Positions 1 to 7,686 are shown, counted from the first letter of the stretch. The stretch is DNA of 38,204 nucleotides from Shewanella glacialipiscicola (GCF_023283485.1 NZ_JAKILU010000029.1:1-38204); one strand, 5' to 3'. The notes: generated by a model from the sequence alone, not told the origin. Numbers and translations: made by a program.

Positions 1-1
1 A

Positions 2-52
2 ACACTCAACCCAGATAAGGCACCAGAAGAAGGCGTAATAAATGCAGCTTAA
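2..52 (+). CDS. 3' end of an upstream gene (possibly gmtY), partial
   Basis: One frame is open from the window edge to a TAA at 50-52 and encodes TLNPDKAPEEGVINAA. It lies directly upstream of the GmtZ-like gene, where GMT clusters usually carry the GmtY recombinase, so it may be the GmtY C-terminus. Sixteen residues are too few to identify it; the assignment rests on context only. Confidence 0.3.
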   Translation, partial: TLNPDKAPEEGVINAA

Positions 53-95
53 TATTTAAACAAAGAGTGACAACTATCTTGAAAAACACCGGTGG

Positions 96-1391
96 ATGCA
101 AATATTTACATCTATTCAACCCCGCATTCAAATAAGCGGAGAACGTCTTAGAAGCTTCAGAGCACACATTGGCAACACTTGTTATGGCTGGGGTGATTTT
201 AGGCGATATTTGAGGAGCCTAAATACAGAATCCTTATGGCTTTGTCTGGCATTGTCTGGAATGCGCGTAGACGAGCTGTACAAAATAAGCCCTGTTTACG
301 GTGCACAAAGAATGACTTTCGATAAAAATGGCTGTGAGTCGGAAACTGGCAAGGAAACCATTTACTTTTTAACTACACGCCAATCAAAGATTACGCTCAG
401 TAGTCAAACCAAAAATGACACGTTTGTAACCACGCAAGCTGGCTGGAAAGCATTCCATATGCTGAATGCAATTAATACGCCCTATCGCAAAAGATTTGAA
501 AAGAAATATAATCATCGAATGTTTGCAAACTTGAAGGACATCGCTTTTCCCAACCCTATAGGAAAGAGCGCATTGCACACTGTAATTAATACGACGTTTA
601 ACCGCGATAAATTTGATTTTACACTTACAGCCGAAGATATGGCGTATTTACAGACCTCAGACCCAACCCAAACATCTTTTAATCAGAGCGATAAATTTCA
701 CTTCTCTCCACATCAGACACGGCGATCCCTCGCATACTACCTAATTGGATATGAGCTGTGTTCTTTCCCTGCCTTGAAGCAGCAATTTTCGCATTTGTCG
801 ATGGCGATGACGCGATGGTATGCCCGAAATGCCTATTCATTTGAAAAACTATACAGCGAAATACAAAAAGAACGTGTCACACAACAAGCTGAGATATTTG
901 CTCGCATATATCAAAAAATGGCGAATGGTAAGCGTATCGCAGGTGGTAAAGGTCAAGCAGCAGTTGCTGAAATTAGTCGCCAAAGTGAAAGTTATTTTGA
1001 AGATGGAGTAAGCAAACGCAAGCTATCAATTGACTACTGGATAGATCGATTGACCAACGGAAAAGAACACTTACATGCTATTGCTCCTGGGATGTATTGT
1101 ACTAACACTCAATGCTCAATGCGTATCAATATTGATTTAAGTGAATGTGTAGACTGCGAATATGATTTTATTGAAAACGCTGTTTATGCCGAATCCTCCC
1201 GCATGGACGCTATGCGCAACATTGAGTTTTTAAAAGAAAACAATGAATTAAATTCCAGTTCTGCAACCAAATACCTGATGCAGGTAAAAGCTGCGGAAGC
1301 GATCATGGATGATCTAGGGTTTAAATATGAAAAATATGAAATTGCAGAAGATGTGCTGAATTTGGTTATCGACACGACAATGGAGGTGTAA
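96..1391 (+). CDS. gmtZ: GmtZ-like tyrosine recombinase of a Gamma-Mobile-Trio element, N-terminus apparently missing
   Basis: Site-specific tyrosine recombinase, 431 aa. The catalytic set is visible: Arg57 in LSGMRVDEL, His206 and Arg209 in PHQTRRS, His233 in FSHLS and the probable nucleophile Tyr242 in RWYARNA. After the catalytic domain come Cys335, Cys340, Cys351 and Cys354, a possible zinc site. Recombinases normally carry 100-200 residues of arm-binding and SAM-like domain before the first catalytic Arg; here there are 56. The frame stays open upstream only to a TAA at 57-59 and has no other start, so the gene is either a short form or has lost its 5' part by frameshift. The next gene follows after 3 bases. 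The GMT assignment rests on the pairing with the GmtX-like gene and on family memory, not on a search. Confidence 0.6.
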   Translation: MQIFTSIQPRIQISGERLRSFRAHIGNTCYGWGDFRRYLRSLNTESLWLCLALSGMRVDELYKISPVYGAQRMTFDKNGCESETGKETIYFLTTRQSKITLSSQTKNDTFVTTQAGWKAFHMLNAINTPYRKRFEKKYNHRMFANLKDIAFPNPIGKSALHTVINTTFNRDKFDFTLTAEDMAYLQTSDPTQTSFNQSDKFHFSPHQTRRSLAYYLIGYELCSFPALKQQFSHLSMAMTRWYARNAYSFEKLYSEIQKERVTQQAEIFARIYQKMANGKRIAGGKGQAAVAEISRQSESYFEDGVSKRKLSIDYWIDRLTNGKEHLHAIAPGMYCTNTQCSMRINIDLSECVDCEYDFIENAVYAESSRMDAMRNIEFLKENNELNSSSATKYLMQVKAAEAIMDDLGFKYEKYEIAEDVLNLVIDTTMEV

Positions 1392-1394
1392 GGC

Positions 1395-1931
1395 ATGGCA
1401 GACAAGTCTGGATTAAGCTCCACAGAAAGGCAGCTAAGAGACGCATTGGCGCGACTTGTTGATCAAAAGCCGATTAACAAAGAGTTGAAACAAAAACTTA
1501 AAGCTAACAAGCTTAAAATTGTTGTTTCTAATGTTGAAAAAGAAGCAGGGTTATCAAATGGAGCGGCCAGGCGCTATCCAGAAATAAAAGCGCTGATCGA
1601 AGGTGCTGAAGCAACGCGTATTCATGGTGCAAGCAATGTGTCCGATAATGTGGTTCGCGGTCACCCTCTCCACATAAAGGCTAAGGGAGACTTAGACAAT
1701 GCAAAAAAAGAAATCAAAAAGCTCAATGAAGAAATTGAAAAGAAAGAACAAAAGCTTGGAGATTATAAAAAACGCTTAAAGTCTCAAGCTGTGAGAATGC
1801 ACGAAGTGACCGTTGCAATGTGGAAACATATACCTGAAGAATGCAAGCATATTGAGTTAATGATCGATATGGAAAAAACGGGGGCAACAAGCAACGTTCT
1901 AGAATTCAAAAAGAGAGAAGAATTTGATTAG
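1395..1931 (+). CDS. gmtX: GmtX-like protein of a Gamma-Mobile-Trio element
   Basis: Small charged protein, 178 aa, with no membrane segment. Residues 35-65 (NKLKIVVSNVEKEAGLSNGA) look like a short DNA-binding helical region. Residues about 98-135 are a Lys/Glu-rich coiled coil (KKEIKKLNEEIEKKEQKL). A strong ribosome site, GGAGGTG at 1382-1388, lies inside the end of the recombinase gene, so the two are co-translated. In GMT clusters a protein of this size follows the GmtY and GmtZ recombinases, and GMT islands carry defence and antibacterial cargo next to the trio. The biochemical role of GmtX is not known to me. After this gene the sequence changes to cargo genes and repeat-filled spacers. 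Confidence 0.6.
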   Translation: MADKSGLSSTERQLRDALARLVDQKPINKELKQKLKANKLKIVVSNVEKEAGLSNGAARRYPEIKALIEGAEATRIHGASNVSDNVVRGHPLHIKAKGDLDNAKKEIKKLNEEIEKKEQKLGDYKKRLKSQAVRMHEVTVAMWKHIPEECKHIELMIDMEKTGATSNVLEFKKREEFD

Positions 1932-2215
1932 CTATGAGGCCTATTTTCTTGGTTGAATTGTACTAATCTGGACTCAGCTCGCCAAATTCAAATCACGATG
2001 CAACCGATCCGAAAGGTTGCTCTGGCTCTCTTCTGACGCATTCATTGTTTCGCATAACTTAACTAGTTTTGCTTAGTACTGCCTTGTTGACCTAATTTTT
2101 GTAATGCTAGAAAGTGTCTACAATATCAGTGGCGATTCAGTATTGCTTCGCCACTTCACATGTCTCATCCATATCAAATGCTGACCGGGTTCAACAGTTC
2201 ATGTAGTTATACAGG
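1932..2215. other. Spacer after gmtX with a copy of repeat B
   Basis: No gene seen. Repeat B copy 1 lies at 2086-2120. The convergent gene on the - strand ends at 2216, so this spacer is a shared 3' region. Confidence 0.5.
2086..2120 (+). repeat. Repeat B, copy 1
   Basis: GTTGACCTAATTTTTGTAAT followed by GCTAGAAAGTGTCTA. The same motif recurs at 4752, 5973, 9358 (degenerate), 9764 and 33408, always between genes and always on this strand. This is the only copy not upstream of a + strand gene. Confidence 0.6.
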
Positions 2216-3043
2216 CTATTTGTTAGCTGAGTATCGATTCCTGATCGTTCTGATAGTATCACCAAGGATGAGTTTATCTTCAGGAAAATCTAAAACTACA
2301 TTGATAATGTCTGCCATTGCTTGATTACTGAATCTAAATCCGATAGGCAGTTGATTTAGTTCATCAAATTTGGCGTCAAACGCAAGAACAAAATCTTTAT
2401 GGTCTGACGATCTTCCATCTAGTACTGCATCAGGGATTTCAACATGTTGTGGTATTGGTTGAAGACCTTCAAATTCACCAATGGCTTCTACGACCTCAGC
2501 CCGTGAAGGCCAGTATTTAAGATCATATTGGTACGCCAGACTTTTAAGCTCATTTTTAACGTAAGCTCCGAAAAGATAGTTATGCTCTCCGCCTTGCACC
2601 AACGAATCGACTGCTGTTTGATAATCATGCCGGCGAAAACCAGATAACTCATACAATTCACTCTGGCGTCTTAGCATACCGGCCAGACGACATGAAAGCT
2701 CTGAGATATCTTCTTGTAATTTGAGTAGCTCACGCCTATTGGTTCTAGCTTGGATAAACTCTTCCTTCGCAAAATCACCGCTCATCCAGATATGTTCCAA
2801 TGTCAACCAAACAGCTTCAGCATTTGGCCTTTCTGATTCATAAAGGATAGCTAGTTTGTCAGCGTAGCCAAACTGATTGATTAGCTCGTTGAATACCCTT
2901 TCAAGGTTTGATGCCTGGTCAATCATCCGTTGCATAAGTGGCCAGCGGCTCATCCAAATCTTTTTCTCTCGGTTATCTTCAAGTTCCCTTTCTATAAAGG
3001 CTACGCAAAAGTCAGTTGGTGAGTTTGTAGGTAATTTCGTCAC
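2216..3043 (-). CDS. Hypothetical cytoplasmic protein
   Basis: I do not recognise this protein (275 aa from the chosen start). It is soluble, mostly helical and acidic. Residues about 90-140 (RRELLKLQEDISELSCRLAG) form a likely coiled coil. There is no signal peptide, membrane segment or catalytic motif I can name. GTG at 3041-3043 is preferred because AAAGG lies about 8 bases upstream; a GTG at 3050-3052 overlaps that ribosome site. It is the only - strand gene among the left-end cargo genes, which suggests separate acquisition. The tandem repeats at 3244-3293 lie upstream and could hold its promoter. Confidence 0.6.
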   Translation of the reverse strand: MTKLPTNSPTDFCVAFIERELEDNREKKIWMSRWPLMQRMIDQASNLERVFNELINQFGYADKLAILYESERPNAEAVWLTLEHIWMSGDFAKEEFIQARTNRRELLKLQEDISELSCRLAGMLRRQSELYELSGFRRHDYQTAVDSLVQGGEHNYLFGAYVKNELKSLAYQYDLKYWPSRAEVVEAIGEFEGLQPIPQHVEIPDAVLDGRSSDHKDFVLAFDAKFDELNQLPIGFRFSNQAMADIINVVLDFPEDKLILGDTIRTIRNRYSANK

Positions 3044-3243
3044 GATAAGCACCTTTTGTTTCTGTATTTTCGTACTAAGATATCGCTTAGTAAAACGAAT
3101 TACCGTGTCTCAAAATTTTTATTTTTTGGCCTTCAGACACGAACGCCTTCTGTTATGCCGTGAAACTAATCAAAGATCAACCAACCGATAAGCCTGAACA
3201 AACTTACAAGGTTTGATCTCTTGTTGTGAGAGAGTAATCAGTT

Positions 3244-3293
3244 TGATACTAAGTATTAAAGATTCATACTGAGTATTAAAGTTTCATACTGAA
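3244..3293 (+). repeat. 20-bp tandem repeat, 2.5 copies
   Basis: TGATACTAAGTATTAAAGAT, then TCATACTGAGTATTAAAGTT, then TCATACTGAA. Full copies differ at few positions. Each holds a small dyad, ATACTnAGTAT. The helical-turn spacing (20 bp) suits a regulator-binding array in this divergent region. Confidence 0.6.
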
Positions 3294-3458
3294 ATGGCAG
3301 CGATCACATAGGTACTCTGCCTTTTCTAAAACGTTTATGCCCCAAAACGTGTCACAGTTCGAAGGCTTGCTCTTGCTTAGTCTGATAGTTTGAGATACAT
3401 AAAGTAATGAATACCAAAAAGTATGACCTGCCCATGAGGGATTGCAAACATCGTTACA

Positions 3459-3487
3459 GTGAAACAGACTTGCCTAGAGTGACTCAC
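3459..3487 (+). repeat. Repeat A hairpin, divergent copy
   Basis: The sequence GTGAAACAGACTTGCCTAGA, ending GTGACTCAC, shares CAGACTTGCCTAG and the GTGA...TCAC frame with the well-formed hairpin at 30600-30628. It lies 48 bases before the lipoprotein gene. Confidence 0.4.
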
Positions 3488-3534
3488 TAAACTAAACAGG
3501 CAGTTTCCGTCTTTGTTAAGTGCTAGAGGCTATG

Positions 3535-3906
3535 ATGATAAAATGGATTTATATATTTTTACTCCTATCCATAGGTGGCTGTGCTTCATATTTTGATAGC
3601 TTAGATCCAAGCGCTGCGGCTGTTAGATATGGTTGTAGTTATACAGAACCTAATTTTGATAAGAATGGTGATTTTATTGCTGGCGCGTATAGCTGCCCAA
3701 AATCTACACCACCTAGTTATCTTAAAAGTAACGGATGTGCTTGGGTTGATAGTTACTATCGTAAAGACGGGACATTCGTTAGCGGTTATCAGCGGTGTCA
3801 TAAACTAAAATACGACCAAAGTAATGCAGGTTCAACCTGTCATTATGTCACTGGTTATTATCGTAAAAATGGCACTTATGTTAAAGGTTACAAAAGGTGC
3901 GGATAA
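3535..3906 (+). CDS. Small Cys-rich lipoprotein with three repeated Tyr/Lys/Gly motifs
   Basis: Likely outer-envelope lipoprotein, about 123 aa. The N-terminus has a charged start, a hydrophobic run (IYIFLLLSIGG) and a lipobox ending in Cys, so signal peptidase II processing is expected. The mature part holds three related motifs: NFDKNGDFIAGAYSC, YYRKDGTFVSGYQRC and YYRKNGTYVKGYKRC. Each is preceded by another Cys, which suggests three small disulphide-closed beta-hairpins. ATG at 3535 is chosen since AGAGG sits 5-6 bases upstream; ATG at 3532 is also possible. A palindrome at 3911 follows the stop. Function unknown; the motif also appears to me in short secreted or surface proteins of marine gammaproteobacteria, but I cannot name a family. 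Confidence 0.7.
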   Translation: MIKWIYIFLLLSIGGCASYFDSLDPSAAAVRYGCSYTEPNFDKNGDFIAGAYSCPKSTPPSYLKSNGCAWVDSYYRKDGTFVSGYQRCHKLKYDQSNAGSTCHYVTGYYRKNGTYVKGYKRCG

Positions 3907-3910
3907 TATT

Positions 3911-3924
3911 GTACACATGTGTAC
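3911..3924. promoter_or_regulatory. 14-bp perfect palindrome, possible operator
   Basis: GTACACATGTGTAC is a perfect dyad 4 bases after the lipoprotein stop and about 90 bases before the next gene. It has no T run, so it is more operator-like than terminator-like. Confidence 0.35.
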
Positions 3925-3959
3925 GATTAAATAATTGCCTACAATGTGGTAAAATTTCA

Positions 3960-3988
3960 TTGATTACAGAGTTACTGCAGATTGTTAT
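3960..3988 (+). promoter_or_regulatory. Candidate sigma-70 promoter for the gene at 4016
   Basis: TTGATT at 3960-3965, a 17-base spacer, then TGTTAT at 3983-3988. The position is 28 bases before the start codon. Found by eye. Confidence 0.35.
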
Positions 3989-4015
3989 AGACGTTATCGC
4001 ACAGAAGGGAAATGA

Positions 4016-4573
4016 ATGAGTAACTTGAAATTTTGCCCTGATATTAACGAAATAGATAACGTTATATTTAGGCCGTATATGATAGAAAATGCATACGATT
4101 ACTACATTATTAGTACCACTTCCACACATCAAAGGATGGGTATTCAGACTGTATTGTGCGCATTAAGTATCGAGATCATCCTAAAAAGTTTTCATGTAAC
4201 TGTGGCTAGTAATCAAGGACAGCCTAATGAAACTTATAAGTTCAACAAAAAAGAAGCGCTACCTCCCAATGCAAATGCACATGATTTGATAGTTTTATAT
4301 CAAGCATTACCTGTAAATATTCAAAAATATTTGTTTGATAATGCTGAGCTTGAGGTTCTGACTGAGAGCAAAGATTTATTTACAAAAAGTCGTTACGCGT
4401 ATGAACCAGAGGCTAATGTTATAAGTGACGATGACATTATAAAATTAACTGCTTGTTTGATTTGTAAAATGGTATTTTTGTACCGTGAGCTTGGGTGCAC
4501 AGATTATTTTATAAATAATTTTGATGTAAATTATTTATATTTCAGTAAGGTACAGCAGTTTATCTGGGTGTAA
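4016..4573 (+). CDS. Hypothetical protein, possibly HEPN-like
   Basis: Unrecognised soluble protein of 185 aa. Its helices and layout resemble small HEPN-type proteins: an early helix with QTVLCALSIEIILKS, a conserved-looking AHDLIVLYQALP segment near residue 90, a SRYAYE stretch near residue 125 and a closing helix. A canonical HEPN RxxxxH ribonuclease motif is not present, so if it belongs there it is divergent or inactive. AGGG lies before ATG 4016. It stands alone, with its own candidate promoter and a 560-base spacer after it. An abortive-infection or ligand-sensing role is speculation from fold impression alone. Confidence 0.55.
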   Translation: MSNLKFCPDINEIDNVIFRPYMIENAYDYYIISTTSTHQRMGIQTVLCALSIEIILKSFHVTVASNQGQPNETYKFNKKEALPPNANAHDLIVLYQALPVNIQKYLFDNAELEVLTESKDLFTKSRYAYEPEANVISDDDIIKLTACLICKMVFLYRELGCTDYFINNFDVNYLYFSKVQQFIWV

Positions 4574-4615
4574 TGATGTTGTACTTTGTAATAATAGATA
4601 TATCATTCAGCCACA

Positions 4616-4725
4616 AATCGCGCCCATGAATCACTCTACATCAGACTTCTTCACACATACAATCCTGCTATTTTGCGCTGGCTTCGGGCTAACGTGTTTT
4701 GCCCATTTGCGCCTTAGTAAAGTGC
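4616..4725 (+). repeat. Repeat A, extended copy
   Basis: Starts with TGAATCACTCTACATCAGAC and runs into GCGCTGGCTTCGGGCTAACG. The tail matches the copy after the hairpin at 30600 (ACGCTGGCCTTGGGCTAATG at 30650-30669), so the repeat unit is about 100 bp, not just the hairpin. Confidence 0.55.
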
Positions 4726-4751
4726 CATCTATCTCACTACAACATCAGTAT

Positions 4752-4787
4752 GTTGACCTAATTTTTAGTAATGATACAGAGTTCTAG
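4752..4787 (+). repeat. Repeat B, copy 2
   Basis: GTTGACCTAATTTTTAGTAA followed by TGATACAGAGTTCTAG. It is the closest match to copy 1 at 2086, with one inserted base after the T run. Confidence 0.6.
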
Positions 4788-5040
4788 CATGATTAGTTAT
4801 CCAACCGCAATTACGTTAGCCAATTGGGGTTCTACGCCGGAATCGCCGAACCCCAGTTTCAGCTCGGCAATCAGCACATCTAGGTCAATAATGAGTCAGG
4901 AGTGAGCGTAAAAGAATGAGAAAGCTAAAACGATATCAAGTGATTACCCACAAAGCTGTATAAAAAAACGCTACCGTAAAAAAGCAAACTCCTATAGCAT
5001 CATTTATACCAATGGACATGGATGTGGCAGCGGCCAAGTC

Positions 5041-5098
5041 CAACAAGCGATTTATGCCCAGCAAACAGCGCAGCGCATAAATACTAATGCGTTATGTG
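5041..5098 (+). repeat. attC-like boundary upstream of the gene at 5136
   Basis: AAC at 5042-5044, ATTTATGC at 5050-5057, its exact complement GCATAAAT at 5075-5082, then GTTATGT at 5091-5097: the AAC/inner stem/GTT layout and about 57-bp size of an integron attC. GCATAAATACTAnnnCGTTATGTG recurs at 32403-32426 with only three differences. GTTATGT is not a perfect GTTRRRY core and no integrase gene intI is in the window, so this is tentative. Confidence 0.35.
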
Positions 5099-5135
5099 GA
5101 TCTGTACTGTAGTGAAAACGAAAATGGAGATGGAA

Positions 5136-5762
5136 ATGTTTGAGATAACTGATGAAATAGATAAGTTTACTGGAGAAAGGCGGATTAACGCTTTACTCCA
5201 ACCCCAAGAATCGGGGGCGCCAAAGCTCCAATTCTCGGCAACCATTGCTGGGCACCAATTCCCAGAATTAGCAGGTACCGGCTCATATCACTTTATAATC
5301 GAGTGGGAAAATGCAAAAGAAATTAGCGGTTTAGTCGGTGCGTTAGCATTAGCACCCGAAGCTTCAACATTGGAATTTAATCTATTTTACTGCCTTATAG
5401 ATGGTAGGCTAGTTCGGTTTGAGTATACAGCCATCAGTAAGCACACTGCGCCAACTGATGACAAAAATGAAACTTTGGTTTGTATTGTCTCCATCACAGC
5501 TGAAGAATTAGAGAAAATATCCACTGCGACTCTCGTTGAATGCAGAGTAGATAGTCACGAATTCATTTTGAGTAAAGAAGTTAGAGAAAAAATCGGAAAG
5601 TTATTGCCGCTGATTGGTAGAGCAAAAACAGCTACGCAAATGTCAAATGAACTACAAGCGCGAGCGGAATCCAACCTGCAATCTATGGCTGGGGCAGGAA
5701 TTATACTTGGACTTGTAGGGGTGGGTATTGTTATTTTTCTCATAATTAAACTTTTTGGCTGA
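5136..5762 (+). CDS. Hypothetical tail-anchored protein
   Basis: Unrecognised protein of about 208 aa. Residues 1-180 look soluble and beta-rich, with no known motif. The last 25 residues are one hydrophobic helix (GIILGLVGVGIVIFLIIKLF) directly before the stop, so it is probably inserted in the inner membrane by its C-terminus with the N-domain in the cytoplasm. ATG at 5136 is chosen because GGAG lies 6 bases before it; in-frame ATGs at 5124 and 5130 are possible. It follows the attC-like site by 38 bases, as a cassette gene would. Function unknown. Confidence 0.65.
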   Translation: MFEITDEIDKFTGERRINALLQPQESGAPKLQFSATIAGHQFPELAGTGSYHFIIEWENAKEISGLVGALALAPEASTLEFNLFYCLIDGRLVRFEYTAISKHTAPTDDKNETLVCIVSITAEELEKISTATLVECRVDSHEFILSKEVREKIGKLLPLIGRAKTATQMSNELQARAESNLQSMAGAGIILGLVGVGIVIFLIIKLFG

Positions 5763-5820
5763 ATGTTTGAGAGTGTAAAAAGGTCTGTGTAAATGGCATT
5801 CTAACGATGAACTTTAAACT

Positions 5821-5877
5821 ATAAAATTTTGTCAAAAAATGAGTTATTTAATCACTCTTGCCTAGTCTGGTTCACGC
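5821..5877 (+). repeat. Repeat A, degenerate copy
   Basis: ATTTTGTCAAAAAATGAG leads into ATCACTCTTGCCTAGTCTGG and TTCACGC. It shares the lead-in of the 7687 copy and the right arm of the 30600 copy, but its left arm is worn, so the hairpin is weak. Confidence 0.45.
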
Positions 5878-5972
5878 CCTGCACACGACCATTTTTCACA
5901 GTTTCGGGATAACCAATTTTTGCCGCAAAGCTTGTTAACAAAGCATTTGTGCCTAATTACCACTATGCGTCA

Positions 5973-6006
5973 GTTGACCAAGTTTTTGTAATGTTGCACA
6001 GTGTCG
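5973..6006 (+). repeat. Repeat B, copy 3
   Basis: GTTGACCAAGTTTTTGTAAT followed by GTTGCACAGTGTCG. It ends 55 bases before the gene at 6062. Confidence 0.55.
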
Positions 6007-6061
6007 ATTAAATGTATCTCCATAACTTCATGTTTTTAATTACGCCAGCAAGGTAAGCTTT

Positions 6062-6679
6062 ATGAAAGGACTCTTCGTAGGAGCATTGTTTCTTACTCCC
6101 GTTATTGTACATGCTGACAATTACATGCATGACATGGCCGTCTGCGCTTTAAAGGGCTCAGACAAAGAGCGTCTTAGCTGTTACGATTCGCTTGCAAGTA
6201 AATTAGGTGTTTCTCCTCCAAGTTCTGTTAAATCCAGCAAAATTAAAAATACGGGAAAGTGGCAGATAAGTACTGCAATATCACAAATTGACGACAGTAA
6301 TAACGTCAATTTGTGGGTAATGGCGGATGACTATATTAAATCTGGTTATGACGAGGTAAGACCAACGTTATTCGTGCGTTGTTCCGAAAATAAAACGTCG
6401 GCCTTTATTACATGGGATCTTTATCTAGGAGTGGATTCTACGTCAATGCTAACAAGACTTGATAGTGAGAATGCTGTTACAAGTTCTTGGTCCATATCAA
6501 CTGACAACAAAGCTGTATTTACAAAAGCTAATGACGTCACATATGTAAAATCACTCTTTGGTCATGACCGTCTTTTAGTTCAAATAACACCTTATGGCGC
6601 AAATCCAGTTATTGCAATATTTTCCATAACAGGATTGAAAGAAGCTGTTACCCCATTAAGAAAAGCATGCAAATGGTAA
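6062..6679 (+). CDS. Secreted VasI/TagO-like protein (T6SS-associated family)
   Basis: Periplasmic protein of 205 aa with a signal peptide ending near VHA-D. Residues 22-50 hold a Cys pair module (CALKGSDKERLSCYD). The rest matches the VasI/TagO domain found beside type VI secretion clusters: GKWQIST, DDSNNVNLWV, RPTLFVRCSENKTSAFITWD, and near the end FGHDRLLVQITPYGANP and a closing CKW. AAGG lies 8 bases before the ATG. No T6SS structural gene is in the window, so this is an orphan copy. It is followed 19 bases later by another secreted protein, so the two are probably one operon. The family's biochemical role is poorly known; an effector-immunity or envelope role here is inference. Confidence 0.75.
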   Translation: MKGLFVGALFLTPVIVHADNYMHDMAVCALKGSDKERLSCYDSLASKLGVSPPSSVKSSKIKNTGKWQISTAISQIDDSNNVNLWVMADDYIKSGYDEVRPTLFVRCSENKTSAFITWDLYLGVDSTSMLTRLDSENAVTSSWSISTDNKAVFTKANDVTYVKSLFGHDRLLVQITPYGANPVIAIFSITGLKEAVTPLRKACKW

Positions 6680-6698
6680 GTAAAACTAGGAGCATTTA

Positions 6699-7067
6699 AT
6701 GAAAAAATATTTTGCAACAATCCTGTTAATGAGCATGTCTGCTGTTTCCTATGCAAAGGAAATGTATAGGACCTCGGCAGCCGGAGATAGTGGCACATAC
6801 TATGTTTTAACACAGGAAGAAATTGAAGATGGAATAACAAAAGTGTTAACCAGTCGCATAGGTAAAGGTAATGAATATACAGACTTTACTGAATTAAAAA
6901 TTAACTGTACATCAATGCAGTATTTTGAGCTTGCAGGTAGTAATGAAGACGGTGCGAAAGACAATCCAACCAAACCACTCAAGGACTGGTCCAGTAATTC
7001 AAAATGGACATCTCTCGTAACTGGTTCCAGCAAATACGACTTAGTTAAATTTATTTGTAAAAAATAA
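6699..7067 (+). CDS. Small periplasmic protein, partner of the VasI-like protein
   Basis: Unrecognised secreted protein of 122 aa. A clear signal peptide (MKKYFATILLMSMSAVSYA) ends near residue 19. The mature part of about 100 residues contains two Cys residues (INCTS and the C-terminal FICKK) that could form a disulphide. AGGAG sits 7 bases before the ATG, inside the 19-base gap to the upstream gene. Size, export and pairing suit an immunity or chaperone partner, but nothing in the sequence proves it. Confidence 0.65.
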   Translation: MKKYFATILLMSMSAVSYAKEMYRTSAAGDSGTYYVLTQEEIEDGITKVLTSRIGKGNEYTDFTELKINCTSMQYFELAGSNEDGAKDNPTKPLKDWSSNSKWTSLVTGSSKYDLVKFICKK

Positions 7068-7203
7068 AAAAAGCTTAATTAAAACGTTGCAACACACGCA
7101 TTCCTGGGTGACTTACTTTGTGGTTTAGCTGCACAAAAGTAGTCACATAAACACAACTAACAATCTGCCGTTAAATTTGGTGTCAGGCATAGGAACGTAA
7201 AAA

Positions 7204-7575
7204 ATGAGCATTAAAGTTGAAGCTGGTGATTTAGACAAGGGAACATGGCAATTTGTCGGCATGTTTGGCGCTGCGACAATGACTAGGGCAAGCACAGCGA
7301 AGCATATGTGGAAAGGTGAAACTTATAGTTTTGCTAGGGATGTAGAAAGTGTTGAGCTTCTTGATGAAGAGAAGGTTAAAAAATTAGCTGGAACAGCAAT
7401 TTGGGGCGTTGCTGGTGCAGCTTTGCTTGGCCCTCTTGGTGCTATTGGAGGCATGCTGCTCGGTGGCAATAAAAAAGAAGTCGCATTTGTATGTCACTTA
7501 AAAGATGGGCAAAAATTTATGGCAATCACTGATGGAGCTACGTGGAAAAAAATAATGGCAGCAACATTTAAGTAA
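7204..7575 (+). CDS. Small protein with glycine-zipper segment
   Basis: Hypothetical protein of 123 aa. A beta-rich N-terminal half (about 1-60) is followed by a Gly/Ala-rich hydrophobic stretch (WGVAGAALLGPLGAIGGMLL) and a short beta-rich tail. Such proteins often have a PH-like or lipid-interacting N-domain and a membrane-touching hairpin. AGGA lies 8 bases before the ATG. The gene stands alone between spacers. Function unknown. Confidence 0.65.
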   Translation: MSIKVEAGDLDKGTWQFVGMFGAATMTRASTAKHMWKGETYSFARDVESVELLDEEKVKKLAGTAIWGVAGAALLGPLGAIGGMLLGGNKKEVAFVCHLKDGQKFMAITDGATWKKIMAATFK

Positions 7576-7686
7576 TACCTAACAATGCCAATCAACATCA
7601 GTTGCAGTGCTCTTTGAGTAGCCTTGTTGTTGATGACGTTAACCTATAGAGATTTTAATCCGAACCTAGTGACTTAGAGTAAAAAA

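Larger units (their letters stand above)
3053..3534. other. Divergent intergenic region with tandem repeats and a hairpin repeat
   Basis: No coding region seen in about 480 bases between a - strand and a + strand gene. It holds the 20-bp tandem repeats at 3244-3293 and a divergent copy of repeat A at 3459-3487. Confidence 0.5.
4574..5135. other. Long spacer holding repeat A, repeat B and an attC-like site
   Basis: No gene seen in 560 bases. In order: a repeat A copy with its extended GC-richer tail (about 4616-4725), repeat B at 4752-4787, and an attC-like stem with GTTATGT at 5041-5098. The order repeat A then repeat B is also seen at 5821-6006. Confidence 0.55.

Noticed and set aside
2086..2120. 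Repeat B as a plain sigma-70 promoter
   Set aside because: TTGACC is a good -35, but at 16-18 bases downstream the sequence (GAAAGT, ACAGAG) is a poor -10 in every copy.
3244..3293. CRISPR-like array
   Set aside because: Units are directly adjacent with no spacers, and no cas gene is present.
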